Shown: positions 11,984 through 24,337 of the stretch, in pieces
Layout of the letters: the number at the start of each line of letters is the position of its first letter
Numbering within the stretch: the first letter of the stretch is position 1
Assembly: GCA_947034885.2 (NCBI GenBank)
Contig: OX344757.2
Span: 23,430,001 to 23,494,000 of the forward strand
DNA length: 64,000 nucleotides
DNA from: Thuidium tamariscinum
Taxonomy: Eukaryota; Streptophyta; Bryopsida; Hypnales; Thuidiaceae
Direction: 5' to 3'
Translations under genes and position numbers: made by a program
Notes under the pieces: generated by a model
The model's database searches: none
The model's input: the letters and a program-made list of their open reading frames with translations, nothing else
Told to the model about the DNA's origin: nothing

Positions 11984-12021
11984 ACACGTGTATATGCCAA
12001 GGAATCTACGTATTATACGTA
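11984..12021 (+). promoter_or_regulatory. ACGT-core cluster (G-box and two A-boxes)
   Basis: ACACGTGT at 11984-11991 contains the G-box CACGTG. TACGTA occurs twice at 12007-12012 and 12016-12021, separated by TTA. All lie 50-90 bp upstream of the TATA box. These are known core sites for plant bZIP and bHLH factors. Use in iron-dependent control is possible but is only inference. Confidence 0.45.
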
Positions 12022-12069
12022 TTTTAGGTTTTCTGTACGGAGTACGCCAACTCGCACCTTCTCCTTTTT

Positions 12070-12077
12070 TATAAAAT
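12070..12077 (+). promoter_or_regulatory. TATA box of the mitoferrin gene
   Basis: TATAAAAT follows a T-rich run and lies 330 bp upstream of the start codon. Transcription would be expected to start near 12100, giving a leader of about 300 nt that contains short upstream ORFs at 12110-12118, 12271-12306 and 12281-12322. Confidence 0.55.
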
Positions 12078-12399
12078 CCTGAACATTGCAATGCCGAACT
12101 GAAGCTCATATGAAATAGCCGCAGACAATAGCCATCAGTTCACCAAGCTTCAGGATCTTCTTCCGTAGCAGCAGCAGCATCAGCATCTCCACCACGCCGT
12201 CTGTGCCAAGTGTAGATTCTCACAATAGCAGCATCGCTGCAGAGAATTTGCAATTTGTCACTTCGTGGCTATGGAACACGATGGGAGTCATTGCTGCAGT
12301 GGTTGATAAGCTTCAATATTGATTTCAGACACCGGTGCAGAACGAGATTGTGTGCTTCGTTTGCGGTTCCCCTGTTTTAGGGTTGCCGAGAAGCTAGCA

Positions 12400-15300
12400 A
12401 TGGCGGAGGGTGTGGCCGCGGATTTCCGGGAGCGTCCGTTTCTGGGCCGGAAAGAGCAGGAGCGGGGTCGCTATGGGGAGGACGTGACCCCGTCTGTGAA
12501 GATGCACGAGGAGTCGCAGCTGCACGATGGTCTAGGGTTTGGGCAATGGATGCTGGCGGGCTCGGTGGCCGGGATGGTGGAGCACATGGCCATGTTCCCC
12601 GTGGATTTGGTGAAGACGCGAATGCAGATGCTGCAAAGCGCGGGCGGCTCCGCGCACAGCACGGTGTACAAAGCTTTCTTCGCCATCGTGAAGAAGGAAG
12701 GTCCGCTCGGATTGTACAGAGGGATTGGCGCCATGGGACTCGGGGCGGGACCAGCGCATGCGGTGTACTTCGCGGCGTATGAGTCCTTGAAGGAGCGCTT
12801 GGGAGGGAATAGGAGCGGGTACCATCCGCTGGCACATGCTGCGGCAGGCGCGGGGGCCACAATTGCTAGTGACGCCGTGTTCACGCCCATGGATGTGGTT
12901 AAACAGCGGTTGCAGCTGCGGCACAGTCCGTATCACGGCGTTATGGATTGTATTAGGAAGACGATGAAAGAAGATGGACTTTTGGCATTTTACAGGTCGT
13001 ACAGGACGACTGTGGTGATGAATATTCCCTTTACGGCGGTTCATTTCGCGGCTTATGAGGCGGGGAAGAATGTAAGGCTTCCTTCTGGCTAAAGTCGATT
13101 TGAATTCGGAGGTTTTCGCTGCTGTTGGCGAAGTGAGGATACTGAATTGTTTGAGTTTGCGGTTGTGCTCTAGACTTTGGAGTTGATACTAATTTTTTTT
13201 GCGTCTCCGAGGCTATCCCAAGCGCTGCTCAATTGAAATTTGAAGCCCGTTTATGTGATTTCCTCTGTCTGATTCTTGGAGTTCCCTGTAGACAAATTTT
13301 TCTCTTTCGTTCCTCTAGTAATTCAGAAGCTGCTCATGGTCGGTCTGAAACATCAATCGGTTAGGCGGTTACGTGAGAAACAGCGTTCATTAATCAGATT
13401 TGTAAGAGAGTAGATTCTTTGAGTTTTCTACTTTGGTAGCAGGTTGATCTTAAAGATCTGGAAGAGTATCAGCAATGTGATATTTTTCGTCGCTTTACCT
13501 CTGATCTGATTTTTTTCCAACTCTCGAGAAATGAGTCCTGCGGGATCCTTAATTTTCAGTGGCTAGACTTGAAATTAATATTTGGTGTGTCTTACATGCT
13601 TACGCAAACTGAAAAGCCTTGAGTGTTCGACGCCTTGGAAGGACGATCGTGGTTGCGATGCCAGCAGCGCGAAGGGCTACTCAGGTCGGTCCACGCTCGG
13701 CGGAGACCGACGCGTAGTTATAGTCCTATGGTCTCATGTTGAGGTCATGGTGTCCCTTTGTTTCTAGTGGATCGCTTCAGAATGTGTGTTGTCGCTAAGC
13801 TTTTGCAGGATGCTCTTTGCTGGTCTCAAGTCACCGCCGTATTCTTGGCAGTGGAGGCTCTCACAGTCGTGTTCGGCTGTGTTTGCGTATGAGCTAGTTC
13901 TCTTTGTAGATTATCCAGTTTTTTTGAACGAGGATGGATTTTCGCGACAATTAAACTCTTACTTCAACCACCTTATTTGAGTGTTGTGTCATGGTGAGGC
14001 TTAATGTTTTCGATACTGATTTCTGGATTTAGTTTTGGAAGAAGCGCAATATTCTAGTTCTTGCGCAAGGGTTTCGTTTCATCTATTGATTAAAAATTGT
14101 CTTCAATCGCTGTCTCATTTCGTTATGTCGGAGTGCTGTATATCACAAGGTGCCTTAAGGGTCCCCATGACCGTTCAGACTACGTTTTTTTGACTTTGAG
14201 GACTTTAGTGTTGCACGTGTTTGTCCAAGTATTGGTGTCGCACAGCTCTCACACGAGTGAGACACTGTGGTCTGTCGGCGCTTAGCGAGCTTGGAAGGTT
14301 CCAGGTTGTACTTGTTTTTGTAGAGGCAGGTTCAGGACGTAGCTATTCATTCTGAACACAGCAGTGAGAGTTGCTATAGGAAACGAATACAACAGCAGCC
14401 TTTGTTCTTTGATCAGTCGGTAGCTGTTTGCGCCTTGTTTGTCTGTTATTTCTGAATTTCTGCTTTTGACGTCGGTGGGTGTCCGTGAGAGTGAGAATGC
14501 GTTTATAGATTTTTATTTTTGTTCGTTTTTTTGGTCGCTCTGTACACGTCGGTTGAATAGGTTGTGACGACTTTGTAGTGCACTAGCTGCTGGTTTCTTA
14601 CAAGTTTTGATGAGGTAAGAGCCTGGTATTTTACAGGTTTTAGCAGATCTTTATCCACAGCATGCAGACGAGGAACATTTATTGATGCACATTACTGCCG
14701 GTGGAGCTGCTGGAGCTTTAGCTAGTGCTGTGACAACCCCACTCGACGTGATCAAGACAAGATTGCAATGCCAGGTGAGTCCCTTATCTTGAATCTTGAC
14801 CTTCAAGTCGTCTGGATTCTCTCGTATCAAGTAGAGTTTGTAAAACATGAAATTTTGCAAGGCTGATAAGTTCCTTAATGAAATTTCTCGGTTGAATTCC
14901 TTACATGCTTTCAAATAGTGTGTAGGCAATAAGGCATACCACATTCTCGTTCGAATGTTGAAGGGACTGTAATTAACAGAGTTAGATTGTTGGTCTGATT
15001 AGCTGAATTGGAACAAATTGTCACAGGGTCTGCATTTGATTCAAGCACTGGTCCGAAGTAGTTCCTTTTGCAGTCGATCGCGATTGTCCTTTGTAGTGTT
15101 TTTGGATCATCGGAATATACAATACCGACCTCACCACATATGGTGCGTGAGTGAAGGTTGTGCTGCAAAACTATCATGGACCATAATTATTTAGAGCAAT
15201 GCATGTGCTTGGGGTACAGTGAAGCGGTCTTGAAAGCCACAGTAATTACGAAAAGTAGAATTGGGAAAGCTCTCGTAAATATTGTGGCCAACAATATTTG

Positions 15301-15979
15301 TTATATTTGGATGATTTAGTTCCTAGTTGAATCTTGGCAGTGTCTGATCATTTACTGTAATGAACTCAAATTGAATTGAAACTAGCTTGGCCCGTGCCCA
15401 GAAGTAGTTGAAACTGCCCCTGGGCACAAGACTGCAAATGAGAGTTAGATGGAATAAATTGCTGTGGTTTCATTTTTCAAGATGAAATTAAAGTAAAATG
15501 TAGGGACCCAAGCCCGAGTTTCGATTGAAATTGCTCTCGGAAAGAAACCACCCTATCCTTCTAAATAGTAGGTAGTAGGCACTCTGTCAATGCCATGTAT
15601 TGTTCTGCTCCCATCTAACATTTAACATGAAGTTGTTCTCCATGTAGCATTTTTGTTTTGTCTACCCTGACGGATCATTAGAGTCAGATTTCTAGCTCTG
15701 CAAGGTGTTGTTTTACAGGTTTTTGATGTTTTTTTCCGTAATTCTCCACAGGGTGTAAATGGATCTGATAGATACGCAAGCGGATCTGTATTGGCAGCGG
15801 CCCGCAGTATTGTAAAGCGAGAAGGAGCAAGTTCCCTTTGGAGGGGAATGAGACCTCGTGTTTTATTTCATACTCCAGCAGCCGCAATCTGCTGGTCTAC
15901 GTATGAAGCAGGCAAAACTTTTCTACAACGTTGGAACGATGACAATATGAGCACTGGAGCTAATGTTCTGAAGCATTGA
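12400..15979 (+). CDS. MIT: Mitoferrin, mitochondrial iron carrier (3 exons)
   Basis: Exons 12400-13071, 14637-14774 and 15752-15979 join in phase 0 to give 345 aa. All three introns-ends read GT...AG. The product is a mitochondrial carrier of the inner membrane, expected to bring iron into the matrix for Fe-S and haem synthesis. Three carrier repeats are visible: PVDLVK (67-72), PMDVVK (163-168) and PLDVIK (259-264). Mitoferrin marks are EHMAMFP with His62, GPAHAVYF with His120, and MNIPFTAVHF (207-216). The family usually has 300-350 residues, so the protein is full length. The start is the first in-frame ATG of the open frame; the frame extends upstream only through a TTG. Exon 1 encodes about four of the six membrane helices. 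Exon 2 has a second possible in-frame acceptor at 14661. Identity as mitoferrin over other carriers is confident; measured substrate is not shown by sequence. Confidence 0.95.
13072..14636 (+). other. Mitoferrin intron 1
   Basis: The 1,565 nt intron begins GTAAGG after the AAT codon and ends TTTTACAG. Its GC content is closer to the exons than to intergenic DNA, and it carries several short ORFs with no recognisable product. No transposon termini were recognised in it. Confidence 0.85.
14775..15751 (+). other. Mitoferrin intron 2
   Basis: The 977 nt intron begins GTGAGT after CAG and ends TTCTCCACAG. No other gene or repeat was recognised inside. Confidence 0.85.
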
Positions 15980-17208
15980 CCCTAATGATCATTTGAGCAC
16001 TGCAGTTTTTCTTCAATCACTGGTTGGGATCGGGTCAGACTCTTACTTTGAGTGGGTTGTTGATTTTTTTAGTCGACCAATTATTGGGGTAAATGTGCCC
16101 CTCTATGACGTTACGGTTTGATTGACCCTACCAGTCATGCTTAGACTAACTGGATCGATTCCACCAAGGAGCCGAAGTGTTCCACGAAGAACTCTGCGAA
16201 TGTAGAGTACGCCTCTGGGATGGATGGTCAAGTTTTTCAGGCACAGAAGATTGTAAATTATTCCGTTAAGACCCTTTTGATATTGCATTTTCCTATTTTG
16301 CTATACAGCCGGAAAGAAAGATGGTGGTTTCCTCAAAAGGCCGAGGATCTGTCCTGTACAGTGTCAAATGAGGTGACTGGATAACGATGAGGAGTGGAAT
16401 GGAAGAGCAGGGCAAGTGGCTATCGAAGGCGGTTTTTATGGCAGACACTAGTGAGCTGGGGCACGACCTTGTCACTCAGATCCAGCTACTGTTACTTACC
16501 TCCTAAATCTGTGAGGTTCTGGTTATGCTGAAAAATTAAGAGGACTTATGTGTCATGCGACGGCCATCTTAGAGTAGTATGACTGGAGTAGTGGAAGAGC
16601 TGAGTTTTTCGAGTTCATTCCTGATTTACCAGTTTTATCTTTCCCCCCTTTGCCGTTTTACTCCGGTTTCTGAGTTTTGAAACTCAGGAAGGCAGGATGA
16701 TTTTCAAGAATCAAGACGGTTGTATGGAAATATGTTTTACCTTAAGTTTTGAGTAAACTCTAGCTGACCAGTTGAGGTTCCCTGCACCAGGAACTTATCG
16801 GTCGAAACATTAGGAATCACCACGTTTATGCAGATGGCTGCTAGAGGTTAACCCCTGAATGCCAAACTGTCATGTTTTGCCATATTCAAAATTTGAATCC
16901 ACAGTCAGGTGGTAAAAAATATATATATTTAAGAAAAAACATTTGAGTTCAATTGCTTTAGTAGGACTATCGCTATAAGAAAAAAGTAATATCATTCAGA
17001 ATTTTTAATTTTTGTAAGGCTTTTAGTGTCTCATGACAATTCAATTATGTATGACTTGAGCCATTTCAAAATCAATTTCCATTGTATTGATTTTATACTC
17101 ACCTAATCAAATTGAGCTCAACCCTTAAATGATGGGATGGTGATTGGAAATCTTCAATTTTGATATTCAAACTATTATAGATCTTCCCTTTTCACTCCCG
17201 GTTACAAG
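15980..17208. other. Mitoferrin 3' flank, no further gene seen
   Basis: The first 850 bp or so keep the higher GC of the gene and probably include the 3' UTR; no clear AATAAA signal was found. After about 16860 the sequence becomes AT-rich, and 17100-17208 is related to the repeat at 2325-2696. Confidence 0.5.
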
Positions 17209-17288
17209 GATGAATAGTTGTTCTTCTATCCTAAATAGTAAGATGCTTGATGAATAGTTGCTCTTCTATCCTAAATAGTAAGATGCTT
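17209..17288 (+). repeat. Perfect-length 40 bp tandem duplication
   Basis: Two 40 bp units (17209-17248 and 17249-17288) start GATGAATAGTTG and differ at one base. The unit is part of the dispersed repeat also seen at 2430-2700. Confidence 0.85.
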
Positions 17289-17390
17289 TCTTAGCCGTCT
17301 CATTCATTGACCAAAAAATGGCTTCAAAGTCATTTATGGGTTAAATTATTTTTTAAATCTTATGGCAATTGATGCCCCCTATTTGTATAC

Positions 17391-18103
17391 TTTATTGTCC
17401 TTGGCATTGCTCAAAATGCAATTGAAATTTCTTGTTTCCTTCAATCATCATTTGTACCCCAAAAAAAAATTGTAGTTTCATATAAAAATTCATAGAAAAA
17501 CATGGGTGATTAATTTTTTTAATTTGATTGTAGGGATATGAAGGAAATTCATACACACATTTTTCCTTCAAAAAGCATCTCCAACAAAGTTTCACAATTC
17601 CCTCTACAAAGGTTTTAGTAGAGGCATGAATAGTACCTAAATTGTTGAAAATTGATATTTCTTTATTGTAATTAGATTTTGGTAAAGTAATTGTACTATC
17701 TCAATCAAATGTACAAAATTAGTTACATTGTGAGGATCAAATACCAAAATCTAATTACAATAAAGAGTAATCAATTTTCAAAAATTTGGGCACTATTTAC
17801 ATCTCCATTAAAATCTCTGTAGAAGGGATCATGAAACTTTGTTGGAGATGGTTGTAAAAAGAAATATGTGTATATGAATGTTTCCTACATATCACCCCAA
17901 TCAAATTTAAGAAATTCATCACCAGTGTTTTTCCTATGAATTTTAATGCAAAACCATATTTTTTTAAATTTCTCCAAAAATAGAGTTTTGGTTTTTTGAA
18001 ACCAAAAATTTGGTATTCTTGAGGGGATTGTATTGGATAAGAATGCTGATCGAGGAAAACAAGAAATTTCAATTACATTTTGAGTAATGCCAAGAAAACT
18101 AAA
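17391..18103. mobile_element. Long foldback element
   Basis: The two halves are inverted copies, with arms of about 340 bp around a centre near 17715. Matching blocks from outside inwards include CTTGGCATT(G/A)CTCAAAATG, GAAATTTCTTGTTT, ATACACA(C/T)AT, TCTCCAACAAAGTTTCA and ACCAAAATCTAATTACAATA. The arms are diverged in places. No ORF of interest; transcripts would be double-stranded. Confidence 0.75.
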
Positions 18104-18732
18104 GGGTACAAATGGGGGGGGCAACCTTTTTGTAGGACATTGTACAGTACAGTTACAACGGTATAAAAGCTAAGCTTGTAAAATTTTTAAATTCAACTTA
18201 AACATGATATATTCTCTACTTCAACATTCTTTATATTGTAGAAATGTACATCATCCATAGAATTTCGAGATCTTTTTTAGTACATTTGTGGTTATATAAT
18301 ATTTATAATCCTAAAAATTCAAAACTTTGCAATACTTACAAATTTCTTTCAAAAAATTAGGAAATTGCTACTTTATATATAGTTTCATTTAGCAAAAATA
18401 TAAAATTTGAATTTGCATGGATTGACCCTTTAGGAACTAGATGTTCAAATTTTGAACAATGGACAATTGTAAATACATCTCAAGCACACAAAAAAGAATT
18501 TCTCCATCCATTGATTTTTTGAAGATTCTCAAGTTAGTTCTTTGACATGTGTGCAATATAGATCCAAGGATTGCTACTATATGAATTGAAGAGAGTGAGC
18601 ATGTGAACCTAAAAGATTAGACACCTATAGTAAAAGTATCTATTAAAGTAACCCTCCATGATTATAGTGTATTTATATTATAGATACCTATATTATTGGT
18701 GTTGTTATATTATAATTAAGCACCTTCATTGG
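18104..18732. other. AT-rich, partial repeat relatives only
   Basis: No gene seen. The last part (18545-18732) resembles the neighbouring miniature element and 4440-4690. Confidence 0.4.
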
Positions 18733-18979
18733 CAATGGTGCTAGTATGTGAGCAAGAAAGCCTTGAGCATATATATAAGTATATATCATACAACCATTGA
18801 AGGTGTTTATAACATAAACTCTTATAATATAGGTACTTATTATAGCTTATATACAATATTAATGTAGAAGGTTACTATAATATAGACACTTATATATCAT
18901 AGGTGTATAGTCCTCTAGGCTCATAGGCTCACACTTTTATGCTCATATGATAGCAACCCTCCGCATACTAGCACCATTG
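18733..18979. mobile_element. Miniature inverted-repeat element
   Basis: The 247 bp element has a perfect 16 bp terminal inverted repeat, CAATGGTGCTAGTATG at 18733-18748 and its inverse at 18964-18979. The interior is rich in TATAATATAGG(T/C) units. Target duplication was not resolved. Confidence 0.7.
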
Positions 18980-20529
18980 TCATAGATCCTAAAGATTTTC
19001 TTCTGAAAATATTCTAGTATATAATTTAGTGGATACTACTAGGTCAAGTACATAAAGAAGCATTTTTTCATCTATTGGATTTTCGGAATATTTTTGTATT
19101 AGTTCTTTTACATTAATGCAATATATGTCTTAAAGACTTTGCTTTGAAAATATTATATATTTTAATGGGTACTAGTAGCTATGGCCTCAAAAAATAACTT
19201 TTTAAATTTAGAAAATGACTCCTTCAAAAACAATATGAATAAATTAACTAAAATAAAAATCTTCAAAAATCACTATGATTAAAACATAAAATTTTGAGCT
19301 AAAATGAAAAATTCTTGTGAAAATCACAAATATTCTGTGTACAATCAAAATTAAAGGGAATTTCAAATTTTATTGAAAAATGTTGATTGATAAACTACTT
19401 GATCTAACCATATGGATATAATTTATGGATTAATATATCTTCATGATTTAGAAAATTGGAACAATGCACTTGACTTTAGGGATTAATGATGACCAAATCT
19501 AACCATGCATTCAAATTTGTACCCATGGTCTATTCTTCATAGATAAAGGAGCTTATCGCTTTGAAAATTTTATTTCAAGTAGACTTTTAAATGGAATGAA
19601 ATATTGTTGATTTGTAATTTTACATGTAACAACAAAAAAGAATTGAAGAGCTAATTTTGTTGAGATCATGCAAAGTAATGATAATAGTTCTTCAATCTTT
19701 GATTTGTTGAAAAGAGGTTTCTTGTATAAGCAAGGTTCGTAATTAGGCCAAGGGCATAAATGAGATGTTTATGTAGAATCCAAAATGACTAGAGTAAATA
19801 GTATAGTTAATGTAGAAGTTGGGTGAATTCTGGGAAGCATTAGTTAGCTTATATGAACTTGTAGCCTTGACAATAAATGCATGTCAATCCACTACAGTAG
19901 TTGCTCTTGAGTGAACACCTAAAGTTTTAGAAGTCCTAAATAAAGAAAGGAATGTAGATTTTGAGCTTTCTTGATAATATTAATTATGATTTGAATAGAA
20001 TTTAGGAATAAGCTCTTCATTTTTATAAGTTTTACTTTTTCTTTCCATTCGTACACGGAGTGATTTATAATCTTGCATAAAAAAATAAAGTATAGAGTGA
20101 TCATACTACTAACATTGTTAAAAAATAAGCAAAAATTCATTTTTCACGTACTTGGATGTAATGAATCATTGAACACATCTTTAATCCACCCAATAGATGC
20201 CATGATAATTTGGATCTAATCCATAAAGTCCAAAGTCCCTTTAGAGGCATTTGAGATTTTGGACATGCTTGTATGACCTCAACTTTTGACATGATTTCTT
20301 GAAACTATTTTTGAGGATAGAAAAGCACATGGGCTTTATGAAAATATATATATATTTTTTGATCACTGCCCATTAATAAAATTTATGACACTCCAAAAGT
20401 AGGTTTGGTTAGGGAAATATTTTTTAATAATATATATTTTTGGATCATATTTTTATCTATATAGAAAGTTTTTAATTTAATACCTTTAGATTACTAGTAG
20501 TGATGTAAGAGTTATGGAACTTTTTTCTC
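18980..20529. other. No feature seen
   Basis: AT-rich intergenic sequence without a recognisable gene or paired termini. Confidence 0.5.
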
Positions 20530-20533
20530 TATA

Positions 20534-20915
20534 GGGTGATTGCAAGAAAGGGTTGTACTATTTGGTGTCACAATCCAAGTGACTTTCATGCCATTGGTTA
20601 TAACTTTCGAGGAATTAAGCCAATGTACTTGAAATTTTTATTTTAAAATGTCTTTTTCCTATTTTTTACAAATTATTACAAAAAAAAATGTAAAATTGCT
20701 CATTTTCATGATATTTTGCACTTGTCTAGTTCACCTACTTAGAAAATTTTCCTTCATTTTTCCTTCATAGGGTGCCTTCTTCTTCAAGAAATATACATTG
20801 AACATTTTTTTAATTTTAAAAAAAATTGTTTTTCTATTTTTAAAGTACTCCCGAAAAAAATGAGTACTATTCCAAAACGAGACAAAAAAACGGGAGGCCT
20901 TTCTTGCAATCACCC
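20534..20915. mobile_element. Family A element, short copy
   Basis: The 382 bp element has GGGTGATTGCAAGAAA at one end and TTTCTTGCAATCACCC at the other. It is flanked by the 4 bp duplication TATA (20530-20533 and 20916-20919). It is an internally deleted relative of the 720-730 bp copies. Confidence 0.8.
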
Positions 20916-20919
20916 TATA

Positions 20920-21228
20920 GGCAATTGTCGTATCTTAACCGCTAAAGTTCCTTCACTATGTTTTTTGCACATACGCTTCAAAATTGCCATTTCTAATATA
21001 ATTACCAAATTTGGGGGAAAAAAACATTTTTGATATATAAAACTCTAAGACCTCTTAGTACATTGGTTGGAAAAAATTTGGAAAAAATTTGGAAAAATTC
21101 TCAAATGTTTTTACCATATACATTTCAAGATATTACAATTCAAATCTACCAAAATCCTTTTTTTGGCCTTGCAAAAAATAGACAATTGTACTTCATAAGC
21201 TCACATTTGTATGAAAAAATGTCCAAAA
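20920..21228. other. No gene; left flank of the LTR element
   Basis: AT-rich sequence with nothing recognised, ending at the 5 bp target duplication of the retrotransposon. Confidence 0.5.
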
Positions 21229-21233
21229 TGGTA
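21229..21233. repeat. Target site duplication of the LTR element, left copy
   Basis: TGGTA here is repeated directly at 27297-27301 on the other side of the element. A 5 bp duplication is usual for Ty3/gypsy integrases. Confidence 0.9.
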
Positions 21234-21583
21234 TGTCAGAATCTGCGGACCTTGGTCATCGCCCCTCTCGCTTCTACTATCAAACCTCGTCAATTGCTAA
21301 ACAAAGCACTCATAATACAGAACTCAGTTGGCTTCAAATACTACCGAGAGATGTTCACAAATTATGTAACTCCTCATTTATGAATCCAAATGCATAATAC
21401 CAAGGAATACAATCGGTGAGAATCTACTACAAAGCCATGCAATTGTTAACAAGATCAACTTCATATCATTATGGAAATGTTGCGTGAGGAACAACCCTCC
21501 TCCCGTGGGATTTAAGGAAGACGAAGGAACTAACCGTTTAGGTAACCGTCACTTGTTATGAACACACTAGTGTGTTCATGACA
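21234..21583 (-). repeat. 3' LTR
   Basis: 350 bp, TG...CA ends (TGTCA/TGACA), identical to the other LTR except for four transitions. In element orientation it begins with a 22 bp perfect palindrome (21558-21579) three bases from the end. Confidence 0.95.
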
Positions 21584-21586
21584 TTA

Positions 21587-21596
21587 CCCCCCTTTT
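21587..21596 (-). other. Polypurine tract
   Basis: In element orientation AAAAGGGGGG lies three bases before the 3' LTR and overlaps the pol stop codon. This is the expected position of the plus-strand primer. Confidence 0.85.
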
Positions 21597-24336
21597 AACG
21601 TCTATGTTGGTGATCTAGTGTAGGCGCCTGAGGATGGAGCATATGAAATTCCGCGACGGCGTCAGGCGCATTTTCCAAGTGTTCAACAGGTTCCCAAGAA
21701 TTTTCTTTAGGTCTGTAGCCCTCCCAGGCCACAAGGTATTGGAGTTTTTTCCATCTTCCGAAAAAACGGGAGTCTAGCACTTTATGTACTTCCCATTCCA
21801 CATCGCCATCAGGAGTAACAATAGGCGGAGGTGGTGTACATTGGCGTCCTGGAATGGTGTCCTCGCGGTATTTCTCCAATAGGGATACGTGAAATACATT
21901 GTGGATTCGTAATGTTGTTGGGAGATGTAATCGGTAAACCACATCAGAGATTTTAGTTAATACTTTGAACGGCCCTAAAAATTTTGGAGACAGTTTTTTC
22001 GATGGGGCCGTCGTTGCAATGTTTTCATGGCGAAGAAGTACCTTGTCTCCCACTTGAAAAGTTGGTTGAAGTTTGACTCCACGGTTGTAGTTGTGTTTTG
22101 CTTGTGCTCCTGCGAGCTTGATCATTGCTTTTATCTCCTCATGGACTTCTTGTAGATGCCTAACCCGGTCCTCCGCTGCTGGAACTGTACTTGTTGTCGG
22201 GGTTGAAAATGATAGAGATGGGTGGTACCCATAAGTAGCGTAAAACGGGGAGAATCCTGTTGAAGAATGACATGCATTATTATATGAAAATTCAGCCAAG
22301 GGAAGAAGTTCAAACCAATTGTCTTGGCGTCTTGTCGTGAACATTCGTAGAAATTGTTCCAACACCTGGTTGACCCTCTCCGTTTGGCCGTCTCCTTGAG
22401 GGTGGAAAGCTGTTGTTGGAGACAGTTGAATTCGAAGTAGTTGAGATAACCGTCGCATAAATTTAGATACAAATACTGGTCCTCGGTCTGAAATTACTTG
22501 GTCAGGGGTGCCATGGTGCTTCCATATATGCTGCAAATATAATGAAGCTGTGTCATTTGAGTCTATTGTTTCCTTCGTGGCTATAAAGTGAGCTAGTTTG
22601 GTGTTTCTGTCGACCACCACCATAATGGAGTCATAACCATTGCTTCGTGGTAATTTAACAATAAAATCTGTAGATATTCGTTTCCATGGTGCATGACCGG
22701 CCGGAATTGGTTGCATAAGGCCATATTTTGCATGATGGATGGGTTTCGACCGTTGACATAAGTCACAGCCGTCTACATAACGGTGGACATAACGACGAAG
22801 AGTAGGCCAATAGAATGATCTGGATACCAAATCCAGTGTCTTTGCTCTCCCTTGATGCCCAGCGGCAGGGGCATCGTGTCTGGATCGTAAAATTTGCCGC
22901 TTAAGTTCTGCATCATCTGGCACATATATTTTATCATTGAAACGGAGGATACCTTCACTTAGAGTATATCCTTGAAGTCGATGACGTATGTCTAATGGTT
23001 GTTGATGATGATGTCCTTTAAAAAACGACATTATAGGTTGCAATGTGATATCTTCCATAACAGCGGACTTTACATTTTCAATAATGCAAGAGTCAGCCCA
23101 AACCGGTTCAGAGGACTCTAGTGAAGCCAAACATAAGAAAGGTCGTTTTTCTTGATTTTGTCCTTGGGTAACATCCGTTCTTCTTGAAAGAGCGTCCGCC
23201 CTTCCATTAAGTGATCCTGGTCTGTGTTGGATCTCGAAATTGAATGATGATAAGAACTCCGACCATCGAGCTTGCCGGCGGTTTAGTTGTTTAGTAGAGA
23301 GAAAGTACTCTAAATTTTTATGATCAGAGATTACCCTTACTTCATGAGGGGATCCTTCCAAATAAACTCGCCAGTCTTGAAACGCTTGCACCACACTTAA
23401 CAATTCCTTGTCGTATATGTCGTAGTTTTGTTCGGCCGGCGACATCTTAGAGCTTCGGTATGCACAAGGGTGCAAGAGTCCATCATGTCCTTGTTGTGAA
23501 AGTATAGCACCTGTTGTAAAGTCAGAGGCATCGGTTTCCACAATGAATGGATTGTCAAAATTAGGATGAACGAGCACCGGGGCTTTAGAAAATCTAGATC
23601 GCAAGTCTTTAAATGCTTGGTTCGTTAATAATGTCCATTCAAATTTTTTGTCCTTTTTGGTCAAGGTTGTAAGGGGCACCACAATTTTAGAATAATCAGG
23701 AATAAATCGACGATAAAAATTAGAGAAGCCAAGGAATGCTTGGATATCCTTTACCGTGTTAGGAGTAGGCCAGTCTTTAATAGTTTGTACCTTATCCTGA
23801 CACATCGCCAATCCTTGGGCCGAAACAATCATCCCCAAGAACTCGACCGATTCGCAATGAAACTGGCACTTTGACTCCTTAGCGTACAAGCCATGTTTTT
23901 GTAAGCGTTGGAGGACATCCCTCACGACTTGTCGATGGTCTTCTATATTTGTTGAAAAGATCAGGATATCATCCAAGTATATGACTACCGAAATGTCGAG
24001 GAGATCACCAAAAATATCCTGCATGTGAGATTGAAACTGGGCCGGTGCGTTTGTCAATCCAAACGGCATAACCAAATATTCAAATAAGCCATAGCGAGTT
24101 TTAAAAGCAGTTTTAAATTCGTGACCCAACGCCATGCGTACACGGTGATACGCTTGTCGTATATCAAGTTTTGTAAAAATTTTAGCCCCCACCAATCTAT
24201 CAGTAAGCTCTGGGATAAGGGGCAAGGGATATCGATTTCGTACCGTGACTTTATTAAGATTACGGTAGTCGATACATACCCTGATAGAACCGTCCTTTTT
24301 TTGAGCAAAAACTATGGGTGTAGAAACTGGAGAATC
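21595..24336 (-). pseudogene. pol, 3' part: RT palm-RNase H-integrase-chromodomain
   Basis: Open frame for the rest of reverse transcriptase onward. Counting from codon 24225, visible landmarks are YLDD (83-86, polymerase site), RNase H residues Asp232, Glu274 and Asp301, the integrase zinc knuckle H450...H457...C487-x2-C490, the integrase triad Asp520, Asp580, Glu616, a GPF segment, and a C-terminal chromodomain around 810-862 with the aromatic residues of the fold (YLVAWEGY). It ends within the polypurine tract. It has no start of its own: upstream continuity with the RT N-terminus is lost at a frameshift near 24337, where one extra base (or two missing) separates the frames. Apart from that break this part has no stop, consistent with recent inactivation. 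Confidence 0.93.
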
Positions 24337-24337
24337 G

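Noticed and set aside
12377..13044. Long ORFs on the - strand and in other frames across mitoferrin exon 1
   Set aside because: They are frame shadows of the GC-rich coding exon; the + strand frame has carrier motifs and correct splice sites.
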